Positions 7,725 to 16,141 of a DNA stretch of 64,000 bases are shown here, piece by piece (position 1 is the stretch's first letter; each line of letters opens with the position of its first letter). The position numbers and the translations under genes are program-made. This stretch comes from Candidatus Villigracilis proximus (GTDB taxonomy: Bacteria; Chloroflexota; Anaerolineae; Anaerolineales; Villigracilaceae): assembly GCA_016715195.1 (NCBI GenBank), contig JADKBB010000008.1, positions 67,572 through 131,571 of the forward strand. Reading direction: 5' to 3'. The notes beneath the pieces were generated by a model. The model saw only the letters and a list, made by a program, of their open reading frames with translations, was not told the origin of the DNA and made no database searches.

Positions 7725-9416
7725 ATGACAACCGAATTCACTTCTTTAAACCTGCGCCCAGAGTTGGAGCAGGCCATTCTTGAACTTGGCTATATAACGC
7801 CAACAGGCATTCAGGCCGAAATGATCCCCCTCATGCTGACAGGCGTGGACGTAATCGGTCAGGCGCAAACCGGCACCGGTAAAACTGCCGCCTTCGCATT
7901 CCCCATTCTTCACAATTTCATTCATCAACGACTTCCGCAGGCGCTTGTTCTCGCGCCTACGCGTGAACTCGCTGTCCAAGTTGCAGCCGCGATGGAACAA
8001 TACGGCAAGCATCTCAAAGTGCGCGTACTCGCAGTATACGGCGGCCAGCCTTACGGTCCGCAGGTGAATCAACTCAAACGCGGTGTGGATATCGTTGTCG
8101 GTACCCCGGGCCGTATCATCGATTTGATGGCACGCAAAGTATTGGACTTAAGCATGATCAAATCGGTCGTGCTTGATGAAGCCGATGAAATGCTCAACAT
8201 GGGTTTCATTGAACCCGTGGAGGAAATTCTCTCTGCGACTCCCGCCGCCCGGCAGACCGCTCTCTTTAGCGCGACTCTTCCCGTGCGCATTCGCCACCTC
8301 GCAGATCGCTTCATGCGTGACCCGCAATCGATCACCATCAAAAAGTCGACTCTCACTGTATCAGCCATCGAACAACGCTACTACCTGGTTCACGAAGGCG
8401 ACAAACTTGCAGCGCTGACAAATCTCTTCGAGATCGAACCCATTACCAGCGCGTTGATATTCGTCCGCACTCGTGTCGAAACCGGCCAGCTTGCGAGTCA
8501 ACTTTCTTCACGCGGTTTCCCCGCTGAAGCCTTGAATGGCGACCTCGAACAAAATGCCCGTGAACAGATCCTCGGCAGATTCCGCGCCGGCCAGATTAAA
8601 GTATTGGTCGCCACAGATGTTGCTGCCCGTGGTTTGGACATCGACGATATTTCGCACGTCTTCAATTATCACCTGCCTGATGATGCCGAAGTGTATGTCC
8701 ATCGCATTGGACGCACAGGCCGCGCCGGCAAGACCGGTATTGCCATTTCATTATTCGCGCCGCGCGAGAAGCGCCGTTTGCGCGAGATCGAACACATGAC
8801 CAAGCAGGCGCTTACGCTTGGCAAACTCCCAACCGCTGCGGATATTAATCAACATCGTGAAGATCAGGTACTCGAGCAGATGAAGATCTGGCTTGGCCGC
8901 GGACGTTATCAACGCGAGCGTGAACTCGTAGCACGTTTGGTTGAAGAAGGCCATGATGCGATGGAAATCGCCGCCGCCGCTTTGAAGCTTTCCCGCGCCG
9001 ATGAGAAGCAGCGCCCGGTTGCCAATGTGACAGATGTTGCCGCATCCGAAGGCCGTTCCTCCTCTTATCGTGATCGCGGCGACCGTGAATATGGTCGTGG
9101 CAAACCGCAGAGCAGAGATGGCAAACGCGATTTTGGAAAACGCGGCGAACGCGATTCTGGAAACAAACGCGCCTCTCACGAAGCCGGTATGATCCGTTTG
9201 AAGTTGAACAAAGGCAAAGAGAATGGCGTCCGCCCGAATGATATTGTGGGCACGATCGCTCATCACGCCGACATCCCTGGCAGTTCCATCGGCAAGATCC
9301 GCATTGAAGATAAATTCACCTATGTGGATGTGCCTGAAGCTTTGGTTGAAAAAGTGTTGAAGCACAACGGAAATTACCGGATCGGGAAAGACAAATTCAC
9401 TTTGGTAAAGTCGTAA
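7725..9416 (+). CDS. DEAD-box RNA helicase with DbpA-type RNA-binding C-terminus
   Basis: 563 residues. Q-motif FTSLNLRPELEQAI with PTGIQ near residue 30; Walker A AQTGTGKT at about 47-54; PTRELAVQV; DEAD box at about 151 (VVLDEADEML); SAT (LFSATLP); ARGLDIDDISHV; HRIGRTGRAGKTG near residue 327. A basic, Arg/Gly/Asp-rich linker (RDRGDREYGRGKPQSRDGKR) precedes a C-terminal DbpA-like RRM (GMIRLKLNKGKENGVRPNDI to the end). This is the layout of CsdA/DeaD/CshA-type helicases used in ribosome assembly and mRNA turnover at low temperature. The neighbouring cold-shock gene supports a cold-response role, but a promoter and a terminator separate the two. Confidence 0.95.
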   Translation: MTTEFTSLNLRPELEQAILELGYITPTGIQAEMIPLMLTGVDVIGQAQTGTGKTAAFAFPILHNFIHQRLPQALVLAPTRELAVQVAAAMEQYGKHLKVRVLAVYGGQPYGPQVNQLKRGVDIVVGTPGRIIDLMARKVLDLSMIKSVVLDEADEMLNMGFIEPVEEILSATPAARQTALFSATLPVRIRHLADRFMRDPQSITIKKSTLTVSAIEQRYYLVHEGDKLAALTNLFEIEPITSALIFVRTRVETGQLASQLSSRGFPAEALNGDLEQNAREQILGRFRAGQIKVLVATDVAARGLDIDDISHVFNYHLPDDAEVYVHRIGRTGRAGKTGIAISLFAPREKRRLREIEHMTKQALTLGKLPTAADINQHREDQVLEQMKIWLGRGRYQRERELVARLVEEGHDAMEIAAAALKLSRADEKQRPVANVTDVAASEGRSSSYRDRGDREYGRGKPQSRDGKRDFGKRGERDSGNKRASHEAGMIRLKLNKGKENGVRPNDIVGTIAHHADIPGSSIGKIRIEDKFTYVDVPEALVEKVLKHNGNYRIGKDKFTLVKS

Positions 9417-9437
9417 AAGCTTTTTTGAAAGTCATGA

Positions 9438-9466
9438 TTGACACATCCTAATCGACATGATAAAGT
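9438..9466 (+). promoter_or_regulatory. Sigma-70-type promoter upstream of the csp leader
   Basis: TTGACA (9438-9443), 17-bp spacer, TAAAGT (9461-9466). The predicted start is near 9473, about 135 bases before the csp start codon, with a terminator in between. Confidence 0.55.
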
Positions 9467-9512
9467 AGTGCCCTACACGGATACCAGTAGTTCGCTTTGG
9501 AAGTATAACCAT

Positions 9513-9548
9513 CGGCTCATGGGTAACAGTCCATGAGCCGTTTTTTTG
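9513..9548 (+). terminator. Terminator inside the csp leader (possible attenuator)
   Basis: A perfect 10-bp stem CGGCTCATGG (9513-9522) / CCATGAGCCG (9531-9540) followed by seven T. It lies between the 9438 promoter and the csp gene. It could end the helicase transcript, end a roughly 75-nt small RNA, or act as a conditional terminator for csp. Confidence 0.8.
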
Positions 9549-9607
9549 TATGTTCTGGCGAAAGAACCGGGTCCTCCAAATTTTTAATTTGCCATAGGAG
9601 GCAAACA

Positions 9608-9820
9608 ATGTCAGAACGTATTATCGGAACAGTCAAATGGTTCAACGGAAGCAAGGGCTACGGCTTTCTTGCTCGTGAAGGCGGCGCAGATGTATTCGTC
9701 CACTTCTCCGCGATCCAGGGCGACGGTTTCAAAAATCTTGAAGAAGGTCAGAAAGTAGAATTCACCGTTGAGAAAGGCCCCAAGGGTCCGCAGGCTACTA
9801 ACGTAGTTGTGGTCAACTAA
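9608..9820 (+). CDS. cspA: Cold-shock protein (CspA family)
   Basis: 70 residues from ATG 9608, chosen because ATAGGAGG lies about 7 bases upstream; the longer in-frame extension to 9533 runs through the terminator stem and is not credible. Single OB-fold cold-shock domain with RNP1 GSKGYGFLAR and RNP2 DVFVHFSAI, ending QATNVVVVN. It binds single-stranded RNA/DNA and melts mRNA structure, with a length typical of the family. A strong terminator follows 18 bp after the stop. Its long leader could allow temperature- or terminator-based control. Confidence 0.95.
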   Translation: MSERIIGTVKWFNGSKGYGFLAREGGADVFVHFSAIQGDGFKNLEEGQKVEFTVEKGPKGPQATNVVVVN

Positions 9821-9838
9821 TTCACACTGAATACTGGA

Positions 9839-9874
9839 AACTCCCCGGGATGAAAATCTCGGGGAGTTTTTTTA
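9839..9874 (+). terminator. Terminator after csp
   Basis: AACTCCCC (9839-9846) pairs with GGGGAGTT (9861-9868), extended by inner GGGA/TCTC pairs; a T-run follows. Confidence 0.9.
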
Positions 9875-9898
9875 TTTTGTGGAACAGGAGCAATTTCA

Positions 9899-10069
9899 TT
9901 AACGTGAGTAATGGATAAACTGGAATTGCTGATGCCCGTCGTTGTGCGAGCCGATGAAATAGAGATATGCATCTTCGAGATTCGGGATCACACTGCCAGC
10001 CTGCGTTTCGGGTTTTTCCGCGCTGACCACACGCTGGCTCATGCAGAAAACGCTGATTTTTCGCTTTTG
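9899..10069 (-). pseudogene. Possible C-terminal remnant of an ABC-type ATPase gene
   Basis: On the minus strand a frame open from 10069 to a TAA at 9899 encodes a 56-residue stretch including MSQRVVSAEKPETQAGSVIP and NLEDAYLYFIG. The PNLEDAYLYF segment resembles the tail of ABC-2-type transporter ATPases, but nothing else of such a gene is present upstream. It ends FQFIHYSR. It may be a decayed gene end between csp and the glucokinase; low certainty. The 9875-10188 stretch otherwise holds only the terminator at 10106-10154. Confidence 0.25.
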
Positions 10070-10105
10070 TCAGCGCGCGAAGCAATCTGCGTCCCATTTA
10101 TTCTT

Positions 10106-10154
10106 AAAAACGAACCCACCCTCGAAACCTTAATTTCGGGGGTGGGTTCGTTTT
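10106..10154 (-). terminator. Terminator for the glucokinase gene (works on minus strand)
   Basis: A 17-bp stem CGAACCCACCCTCGAAA (10111-10127) / TTTCGGGGGTGGGTTCG (10134-10150), with T-runs on both sides. The five-T run reads on the minus strand, downstream of the ROK gene. Confidence 0.85.
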
Positions 10155-10188
10155 GTGACTGTTTACTTTAGGATCTGTTGAATAAAAA

Positions 10189-10926
10189 TTAAACGCCTTT
10201 TCGAACTGCCAGCGCTGCGCCGACGATGCCGGCTTCATTTAATAACTGCGCGGGTACAACGGGCGTTTCAAGCGTAAGCAAAGGTAAAAACTTTTCAGAC
10301 TCTTTGCTAATGCCGCCGCCAATAATAAACAGATTGGGCCAGAAAAGAGTTTCCATTGTCGCCAGGTATTTATTGAGCCGCCGGGCATATTTTTTCCAGG
10401 AAAGGTCATCGCGTTGACGAGCCGCATCAGAAGCGCGGAATTCTGCGTCTTCCCCTTCTATTTCGAGGTGACCAAACTCAGTGTTGGGGAGCAGTTGTCC
10501 GCGGTGAAAGATCGCGGAGCCGATGCCTGTCCCGAGGGTGATCATGATCACGGTCCCGGGTTGTCCGCGCCCGGCGCCGAAGGACATTTCCGCCAGCCCG
10601 GCTGCATCCGCGTCGTTGATCATGGTGCAGTCACAGCCCGTAACTTTGGTAAAGAGCGCGTCTGCATTGGTGCCGACCCATTTTTCTGAAACGTTGGCCG
10701 CCATCATGGTCACTCCGCCTTTGATCGGTGCGGGGAAGCCAATGCCGATCGGCCCCAGCCAGTTGAAGGATTGCGCGATCTGATTGACCACTTCGGCCAC
10801 GGGTTCGGGTTCGCCTTTTTTGGGTGTCTTAATCCGAATCCGCTCTGCAAGCAGCAGGCCTGTTTCTGTGTCTACGGGCGCGCCTTTGATGCCTGATCCA
10901 CCTACGTCAATTCCAAGGATGTGCAT
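10189..10926 (-). CDS. ppgK: ROK-family polyphosphate glucokinase
   Basis: 245 residues starting MHILGIDVGGSGIKGAPVD at 10926; the frame extends 24 residues further upstream but lacks family similarity there. The N-terminal phosphate-binding motif DVGGSGIKGAPVD is the form seen in polyphosphate/ATP glucokinases. MINDADAAGLAEMSFGAGRG holds the catalytic Asp, VIMITLGTGIGSAIFHRGQL the second phosphate motif, and LPNTEFGHLEIEG the sugar-binding Glu-x-x-His. It lacks the Cys-rich ROK zinc motif, as polyphosphate glucokinases do. It phosphorylates glucose with polyphosphate (and usually ATP). Monocistronic, with its own terminator. Confidence 0.88.
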   Translation of the reverse strand: MHILGIDVGGSGIKGAPVDTETGLLLAERIRIKTPKKGEPEPVAEVVNQIAQSFNWLGPIGIGFPAPIKGGVTMMAANVSEKWVGTNADALFTKVTGCDCTMINDADAAGLAEMSFGAGRGQPGTVIMITLGTGIGSAIFHRGQLLPNTEFGHLEIEGEDAEFRASDAARQRDDLSWKKYARRLNKYLATMETLFWPNLFIIGGGISKESEKFLPLLTLETPVVPAQLLNEAGIVGAALAVRKGV

Positions 10927-11126
10927 GGCTCTATTCCTACGTCTGGATTTTATAACAGAGCGATTTAACCACATTTGTTTGCAGGGGACAATGCACAACG
11001 GATTTTTTAACCGCTTTCATAAAGTCAAAACCTTATTGCGGGGAAAAATATAGAATTTATGTATGCGTGGGTGCGCTTGTTAAGATTTCCCGCCCCTGGA
11101 AGAGCCATGGGTGAATTGTGAGAATC

Positions 11127-11155
11127 TTGACTTTCTTTTTCGCGGGGTGTAAGAT
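11127..11155 (+). promoter_or_regulatory. Promoter candidate for the first SLH exoprotein
   Basis: TTGACT (11127-11132), 17-bp spacer, TAAGAT (11150-11155), giving an untranslated leader of about 170 bases. The rest of 10927-11335 shows no supported gene. Confidence 0.4.
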
Positions 11156-11335
11156 GTTCACGAATAAAAAAAATGGGGGAAGCGTAAATCAAACCCTCAT
11201 AAAAATTCTAAAAAACTGCAGATATGATTTTTGTGTCTATTGGCTGCGGCAATCTGTGATTGTATTTCCCTGTGAATCCGTTTATTCAACACCGCAGAAA
11301 AAATAAGATTATCCAACTTCTATGGAGAATATATA

Positions 11336-12151
11336 ATGAAAATCCGATCAAAAATAACGTTCAATATTTTTACTCTTGTCGCGTTACTGGCATCCCTGCT
11401 TGGCAGCGCCGTGTTTGTTCCGTCTGTGCAGGCGGTTGAATCAACAGATTTGAAATCCTCCACCAGTTTGAATTCAGCTGATTGGGCACAAGTCAAAGCC
11501 TTGTCGCCTGCGGGGGTAGTTCCTAATACTCAACAAGCCTATCTGAAAGCCTCTAACACTGAAGAAAGTGATCTATTTGGCAATGCCATGTCAGTTTCAG
11601 GTGACACACTTGCGATCGGAGCATCTAAGGAAGATAGCAATGCTACTGGCATGAATGGCAATCAAGCTGATAATTCAGCAACTGACTCCGGAGCAGTGTA
11701 TATCTTTACCCGCGCTGGGGGAGTTTGGACTCAGCAAGCCTACCTAAAAGCCTCAAATACCGAAGCAGGCGACTACTTCGGCTGGGATGTGTCACTCTTT
11801 GGAGATACCCTTGTCGTTACAGCGCGATATGAAGATAGTAACGCAACTGGTGTGAATGGCAATCAGACCGATAATTCAGCCGCAAACTCTGGTGCTGCGT
11901 ATGTCTTCACCCGCACAGCAGGGGTTTGGAGTCAGCAGGCTTATTTAAAAGCCTCTAACACAGAAGCAGGCGATGAATTTGGCGCTCACGTGTCTATATC
12001 TGGCGATACTCTTATAGCTGGCGCGTTATTTGAAGATAGCAATGCCGTTGGCATAAATGGGGATGAAGTAAACAATTTGAACACAGACTCTGGAGCAGCA
12101 TATGTCTTTACGCGTACGGCAGGTGTATGGAGTCAGCAAGAGCTTACTTAA
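11336..12151 (+). CDS. SLH exoprotein 1, fragment a: signal peptide and FG-GAP repeats 1-3
   Basis: Longest intact N-terminal piece, 271 residues. Hydrophobic signal sequence, then three FG-GAP-type repeats. The frame is lost at 12139-12142 where two extra bases (AG) interrupt the conserved SQQAYLKAS join. Confidence 0.7.
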   Translation: MKIRSKITFNIFTLVALLASLLGSAVFVPSVQAVESTDLKSSTSLNSADWAQVKALSPAGVVPNTQQAYLKASNTEESDLFGNAMSVSGDTLAIGASKEDSNATGMNGNQADNSATDSGAVYIFTRAGGVWTQQAYLKASNTEAGDYFGWDVSLFGDTLVVTARYEDSNATGVNGNQTDNSAANSGAAYVFTRTAGVWSQQAYLKASNTEAGDEFGAHVSISGDTLIAGALFEDSNAVGINGDEVNNLNTDSGAAYVFTRTAGVWSQQELT

Positions 12152-12651
12152 AAGCATCCAATACTGAAGCGGGAGATTGGTTTGGCTTTGATGTGTCAGT
12201 CTCCGGTGATACGCTTGCGGTTGGGTCGCTTGAAGATAGCAATGCTACTGGCGTGAATAGCAATCAAGCTGATAATTCAGCAACTGATTCCGGAGCAGTA
12301 TATGTATTCACCCGTACTATAAATGTATGGAGTCAGCAAGCCTACCTGAAAGCATCCAATACTGAAACAAATGATGGCTTTGGCCTTGCTTTGTCACTTT
12401 CTGGCGACACGCTTGTGGTTGGGGCAGATTCGGAGCGCAGCAATGCAACTGGCGTGAATGGGAATCAAGGAGATAATTCTTCAACCGCTGCTGGAGCAGC
12501 ATATGTCTTTACCCGTACTGGAGTAACCTGGAGTCAACAAGCTTACCTGAAAGCCTCCAACACAGAAGCCTTCGATACTTTTGGAAGTAACGTGGGTGTT
12601 TCCGGCGATATGATTGTTGTAGGAGCAACCGGGAAGATAGTAACGCTGTGA
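12127..12651 (+). CDS. SLH exoprotein 1, fragment b: FG-GAP repeats 4-6
   Basis: Carries AYLKASNTEAGDWFGFDVSV and two further repeats; it ends prematurely at GATGKIVTL after a one-base loss near 12630. The first few residues of the frame are out of register with the repeat. Confidence 0.65.
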   Translation: MESARAYLKASNTEAGDWFGFDVSVSGDTLAVGSLEDSNATGVNSNQADNSATDSGAVYVFTRTINVWSQQAYLKASNTETNDGFGLALSLSGDTLVVGADSERSNATGVNGNQGDNSSTAAGAAYVFTRTGVTWSQQAYLKASNTEAFDTFGSNVGVSGDMIVVGATGKIVTL

Positions 12652-13559
12652 GCATCGATGGGAATCAGGCAGATAATTCGGCCAGCAATTCCGGGGCTGC
12701 GTATATTTTTACCCGTAGTGGTACAACCTGGACTCAACAAACCTACTTTAAGGCCTCCAATACAGAAGCGAACGATGTCTTTGGCAGATCAGTATCGATT
12801 TCCGGCGACCTGATTGTCGTTGGGGCGAGTGCGGAAGACAGTAATGCTACGGGTATCAATGGGAATCAGTTTAACAACTCAGCAGCAGGGTCTGGGGCAG
12901 CGTATGTATTTGCTCCACTTCATGCCAGTGGTGACTTCCTCTGGGCAAAGAGTATGGGCGGGGCATTCGAAGATTATGGCTCCGACATCACAGTGGACTC
13001 AAATGGCAATGTGTATACAACGGGTGTCTTTAGCGATACCGTAGATTTTGATCCCGGTGCAGATGTAACTAACTTGACCAGTGCGGGGGCAGGAGATATT
13101 TTTGTTTCCAAATTGGATGATAACGGCAGTTTTGTATGGGCGAAAAATATGGGTGGGGCGGGCAATGATTATGGCAGAAGTATTGCTGTAGACTCAAGCG
13201 GCAATATCTATACTCTAGGTGACTTTTGGGATACTGGGGACTTCGACCCCGGCATAGGAATATCAAACCTAACCCGTAATGGATCTTATAGTGATATCTT
13301 CATTTCCAAATTGGACAGCAGCGGCAACTTTGTCTGGGCAAAGAGCATGGGTGGATTGAACATTGAGCTTGGCTTTAGTATTGCTATAGACTCAAATGAT
13401 AATATTTATATAACGGGAAATTATGAAGGTACTGCCGACTTTGACCCTGGTGCGAGCATAGTCAACCTAACCAGTATAGGTCAACAAGATATCTTCGTTT
13501 CTAAGTTGGATAGCGACGGTAATTTTGTCTGGGCAAAGTATGGGAGGAACCGCCTATGA
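12648..13559 (+). CDS. SLH exoprotein 1, fragment c: last FG-GAP repeat and propeller repeats 1-3
   Basis: Begins inside an FG-GAP repeat, passes APLHASGDFLWAKSMGG, then repeats of the form DSSGNIYTLGDF ... DFDPG ... FISKLD. It ends at WAKYGRNRL where two bases are missing near 13537. Confidence 0.65.
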   Translation: MSIDGNQADNSASNSGAAYIFTRSGTTWTQQTYFKASNTEANDVFGRSVSISGDLIVVGASAEDSNATGINGNQFNNSAAGSGAAYVFAPLHASGDFLWAKSMGGAFEDYGSDITVDSNGNVYTTGVFSDTVDFDPGADVTNLTSAGAGDIFVSKLDDNGSFVWAKNMGGAGNDYGRSIAVDSSGNIYTLGDFWDTGDFDPGIGISNLTRNGSYSDIFISKLDSSGNFVWAKSMGGLNIELGFSIAIDSNDNIYITGNYEGTADFDPGASIVNLTSIGQQDIFVSKLDSDGNFVWAKYGRNRL

Positions 13560-13697
13560 TCAGGGCAATGACATCGCAGTGGACTCGAACAATAACATCT
13601 ATATGACGGGGTTCTTTCGAAACACCGTCGACTTCGACTCAGCGCAGGCTCAACTAACCTGACTAGTGCAGGGGAGGCCGATGTCTTTGTCTTTAAG

Positions 13698-14015
13698 TTG
13701 GACAGCAGCGGCAACTTTGTGTGGGTGAAAAGCATGGGTGGGGCAAGCACTGATTCTGGCAATGGTATTGCTGTAGACTCAAGTGGCAACATCTATACAA
13801 CAGGTATCTTTCAAGGTCCAGCCGACTTTGACCCCGGCGCAGGTACAGCCAATCTAACCTTTTTGGGAAATTTTATATCCAAGTTGGATACCAATGGCAA
13901 TTTCATCTGGGCAAAGAAAATAGGCGGTAGTGAAGCTAATAGTATCACCCTAGACTTAAGTAACAACGTTTATACAACAGGGAGCTTTGGCCGGGCAATG
14001 ATGATTTTGATCTAG
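13698..14015 (+). CDS. SLH exoprotein 1, fragment d: propeller repeats
   Basis: Carries SSGNFVWVKSMGGAST and DPGAGTANLTFLGNFISKLD. The frame is lost near 13995 within GSFGRA; a further shift occurs in the G-run near 14045. Confidence 0.6.
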   Translation: MDSSGNFVWVKSMGGASTDSGNGIAVDSSGNIYTTGIFQGPADFDPGAGTANLTFLGNFISKLDTNGNFIWAKKIGGSEANSITLDLSNNVYTTGSFGRAMMILI

Positions 14016-14091
14016 CGAGGGCAGTATCTAATCTGACCAATGCGGGGGGCACGATATTTTCGTTTCCAAGTTAGACGGTCTCGGCAACTTT

Positions 14092-15093
14092 GTGTGGGCG
14101 AAAAGTATGGGCGGGACGAGCGATGATTATGGAAAAAGTATTGCCATACACTCGAGTGGCAATGTCCATACACAGGGATATTATTATTCCGCCACTGCCG
14201 ACTTTGATCCAGGTACGGGCACGGCCAACCTAAACAGGGCAGGGGGTTCCGATATATTCATCTCCAAACTTAAGAATGATGGTGTTGCGCCCGCTGTCAC
14301 ATCTTTCACCGCCACTTCACCCTCGCCGAGTCTTAACATTCCCATCACAGCCTTCATAGCTTCAGATGCTGAGGGCGTGGCCGGTTATATGATCACCACT
14401 TCGTCTACTCCACCCGTGGTTGGTGATGCGGGCTGGTCTGGTGTGGCCCCTGTTATCTACACTGTAATCACAGATGGAAATTACACCCTGTATCCCTGGG
14501 CAAAAGATGCCGCGGGTAACATCTCAACCGTGTTCGCTCCGGCGAGTGTTACAGTCGATACCACCGCACCAACCGTTTCCTCCAGCCTGCGTGCAAGTAC
14601 TAATCCCAGCGCATTAACCAGTGTGGACTTCACAGTTAGCTTCTCTGAATCTGTAACCGGAGTGGATACAAGTGACTTCAATTTGACGACCACCGGCGTA
14701 TCTGGCGCAACGGTGAGCGGAATCAGCGGCACGGGCAGTCTCTACACTGTCAGTGTCAATACGGGCAGCGGCGATGGTACGATCCGCTTGAATGTGTTGA
14801 ATGATGGCAGCATTAAAGATATAACACTCAATCCGCTGGGGTCAGCCTTTAGCAGCGGCGAAATTTATACGATCAGTAAATCTGCCACCTTTAGCGATGT
14901 GCCATTAACCTATTGGGCCAGCAGCTACATCGAACGCCTGTACCACGCCGGCATCACCGGTGGATGTGGTACGGGCATCTATTGTCCTGATACCACAGTC
15001 ACCCCGCGCACAAATGGCGGTCTTTCTATTGAAGGGTATGCACGGTTCATCCTATATCCCGCCCGCTGTGGGACTCACCACTGGTTTTGGTGA
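14092..15093 (+). CDS. SLH exoprotein 1, fragment e: last propeller repeat, Ig-like domain, first SLH
   Basis: 333 residues. WAKSMGGTSDDYGKSIAI, then the Ig-like region (APAVTSFTATSPSPSLNIPI; FTVSFSESVTGVDTSDFNL) and the first SLH module (FSDVPLTYWASSYIERLYHA). An extra C in the run near 15002-15005 shifts the frame in VTRAQM. Confidence 0.65.
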   Translation: MWAKSMGGTSDDYGKSIAIHSSGNVHTQGYYYSATADFDPGTGTANLNRAGGSDIFISKLKNDGVAPAVTSFTATSPSPSLNIPITAFIASDAEGVAGYMITTSSTPPVVGDAGWSGVAPVIYTVITDGNYTLYPWAKDAAGNISTVFAPASVTVDTTAPTVSSSLRASTNPSALTSVDFTVSFSESVTGVDTSDFNLTTTGVSGATVSGISGTGSLYTVSVNTGSGDGTIRLNVLNDGSIKDITLNPLGSAFSSGEIYTISKSATFSDVPLTYWASSYIERLYHAGITGGCGTGIYCPDTTVTPRTNGGLSIEGYARFILYPARCGTHHWFW

Positions 15094-15358
15094 TGTAGCT
15101 ACTGACTACTGGGCAGCCGCCTGGATCAAACAACTCGCGGCTGAAGGCATCACCAGTGGCTGCGGTGGTGGGAATTACTGCCCCGACTCAACTGTCACCC
15201 GGGCTCAAATGGCAATCTTCCTTTTGAAAGCCAAGCATGGACCATCCTACTCGCCTCCTAACGCCTCTGGAGTCTTCACCGATGTGCCTGTGGGCTACTG
15301 GGCAGATAAGTGGATCGAACAGCTTGCCTCTGAGGGTCACCTCGGGCTGTGGCAATAA
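14960..15358 (+). CDS. SLH exoprotein 1, fragment f: SLH modules 2 and 3
   Basis: From about 15005 it restores RAQMAVFLLKGMHGSS, then FGDVATDYWAAAWIKQLAAE and FTDVPVGYWADKWIEQLASE. Two missing bases near 15330 end it early; the expected tail ending KAFNLP is found in another frame up to 15433. Confidence 0.6.
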   Translation: MDVVRASIVLIPQSPRAQMAVFLLKGMHGSSYIPPAVGLTTGFGDVATDYWAAAWIKQLAAEGITSGCGGGNYCPDSTVTRAQMAIFLLKAKHGPSYSPPNASGVFTDVPVGYWADKWIEQLASEGHLGLWQ

Positions 15359-15487
15359 AATTACTGTCCCGATAATTCAGTTACCCGCGCACAGATGGCG
15401 GTCTTTCTAGTGAAGGCTTTCAATTTGCCATAATTAGTATAAATAAATTTTGGATTTAGATATTATGTATCGTATGGAGACTATACA

Positions 15488-15658
15488 ATGAAACCTCGCT
15501 CAAAAATAATGTTCAATATTTTTACTCTTAGCGCGCTACTGGCGTCCCTGCTGGGCAGTGTGGTGTTTGTTCCGTCTGTGCAGGCGGAATTGCTTGCGGC
15601 TCCACTTCATGCCAGTGGCGACTTCCTCTGGGCAAAGGGCATGGGCGGGGAGCGATGA
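15488..15658 (+). CDS. SLH exoprotein 2, fragment a: signal peptide and start of propeller
   Basis: 56 residues in frame with ATG 15488. The signal peptide and SGDFLWAKGMGG are intact; the frame stops at TGA 15656 after a base loss in the GGGG run near 15647-15650. Confidence 0.6.
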   Translation: MKPRSKIMFNIFTLSALLASLLGSVVFVPSVQAELLAAPLHASGDFLWAKGMGGER

Positions 15659-16141
15659 TTTTGGTAATAGCGTTGCTGTGAACTCAAGTGGAAAATATTT
15701 ATACAACGGGTTCCTTTCAAGGACTGTCGACTTTAACCAGGCACGGGTACAGCCAACCTAATCAGTGCAGGGGGAAATGATATTTTGTTTCAAAATTAAA
15801 TAGTAGCGGTGACTTTATCTGGGCAAAAAACATGGGTGGAACAAGTTCTGATTCTAGTTACGATATTTCCTTAGACTCAAACGGCAATATTTATATAATG
15901 GGGAGCTTTGCAGGTACCCCCGACTTTGATCCAGGCGCGGGTACAGCCAGCCTAACCAGTGCAGGGGAAGTGATATCTTGTTACCAAGTTGGATAGTAGT
16001 GGCGGCTTTATCTGGGCAAAAAACATGGGCGGAACAGGTTTTGATAACCCTCCAAATTCGTCCTGAACTCAAATGCCAATATTTATACGACAGGGTATTT
16101 TGTAGATACCGCCGACTTTGATCCTGGCGTAGGCACTGCCA

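Larger units (their letters stand above)
11336..15433 (+). pseudogene. SLH-anchored exoprotein 1 (FG-GAP + beta-propeller + Ig-like + 3 SLH), frame broken
   Basis: Reading across frames gives one modular surface protein of about 1360 residues. It has a signal peptide (MKIRSKITFNIFTLVALLAS, cleavage near VQA), then six FG-GAP-like repeats of about 60 residues (AYLKASNTEAxDxFG ... SGAAYVFTR). Next come about six beta-propeller repeats (NFVWAKSMGG ... ADFDPGAG), an Ig-like region (GYMITTSSTPP; SLRASTNPSAL), and three SLH modules (DVPLTYWASSYIERLYHAGI; VTRAQM) that would bind cell-wall polymer. At least nine indels break the frame, near 12140 (+2), 12630, 13537 (-2), 13638, 13995, 14045, 15003 (+1 C), 15325 and 15355. 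Not all are in homopolymers. True decay, phase variation and consensus error are all possible. ATG 11336 has GGAGA upstream; the final stop is TAA at 15431-15433. Confidence 0.8.

Noticed and set aside
9911..10171. Plus-strand open frame of 86 codons downstream of csp
   Set aside because: It runs through the perfect terminator stem at 10106-10154, has no ribosome site and no family likeness; the opposite strand carries the more protein-like remnant.
11118..11306. 62-codon frame before SLH gene 1
   Set aside because: It overlaps the best promoter candidate (11127-11155), has no ribosome site and is low in protein-like composition.
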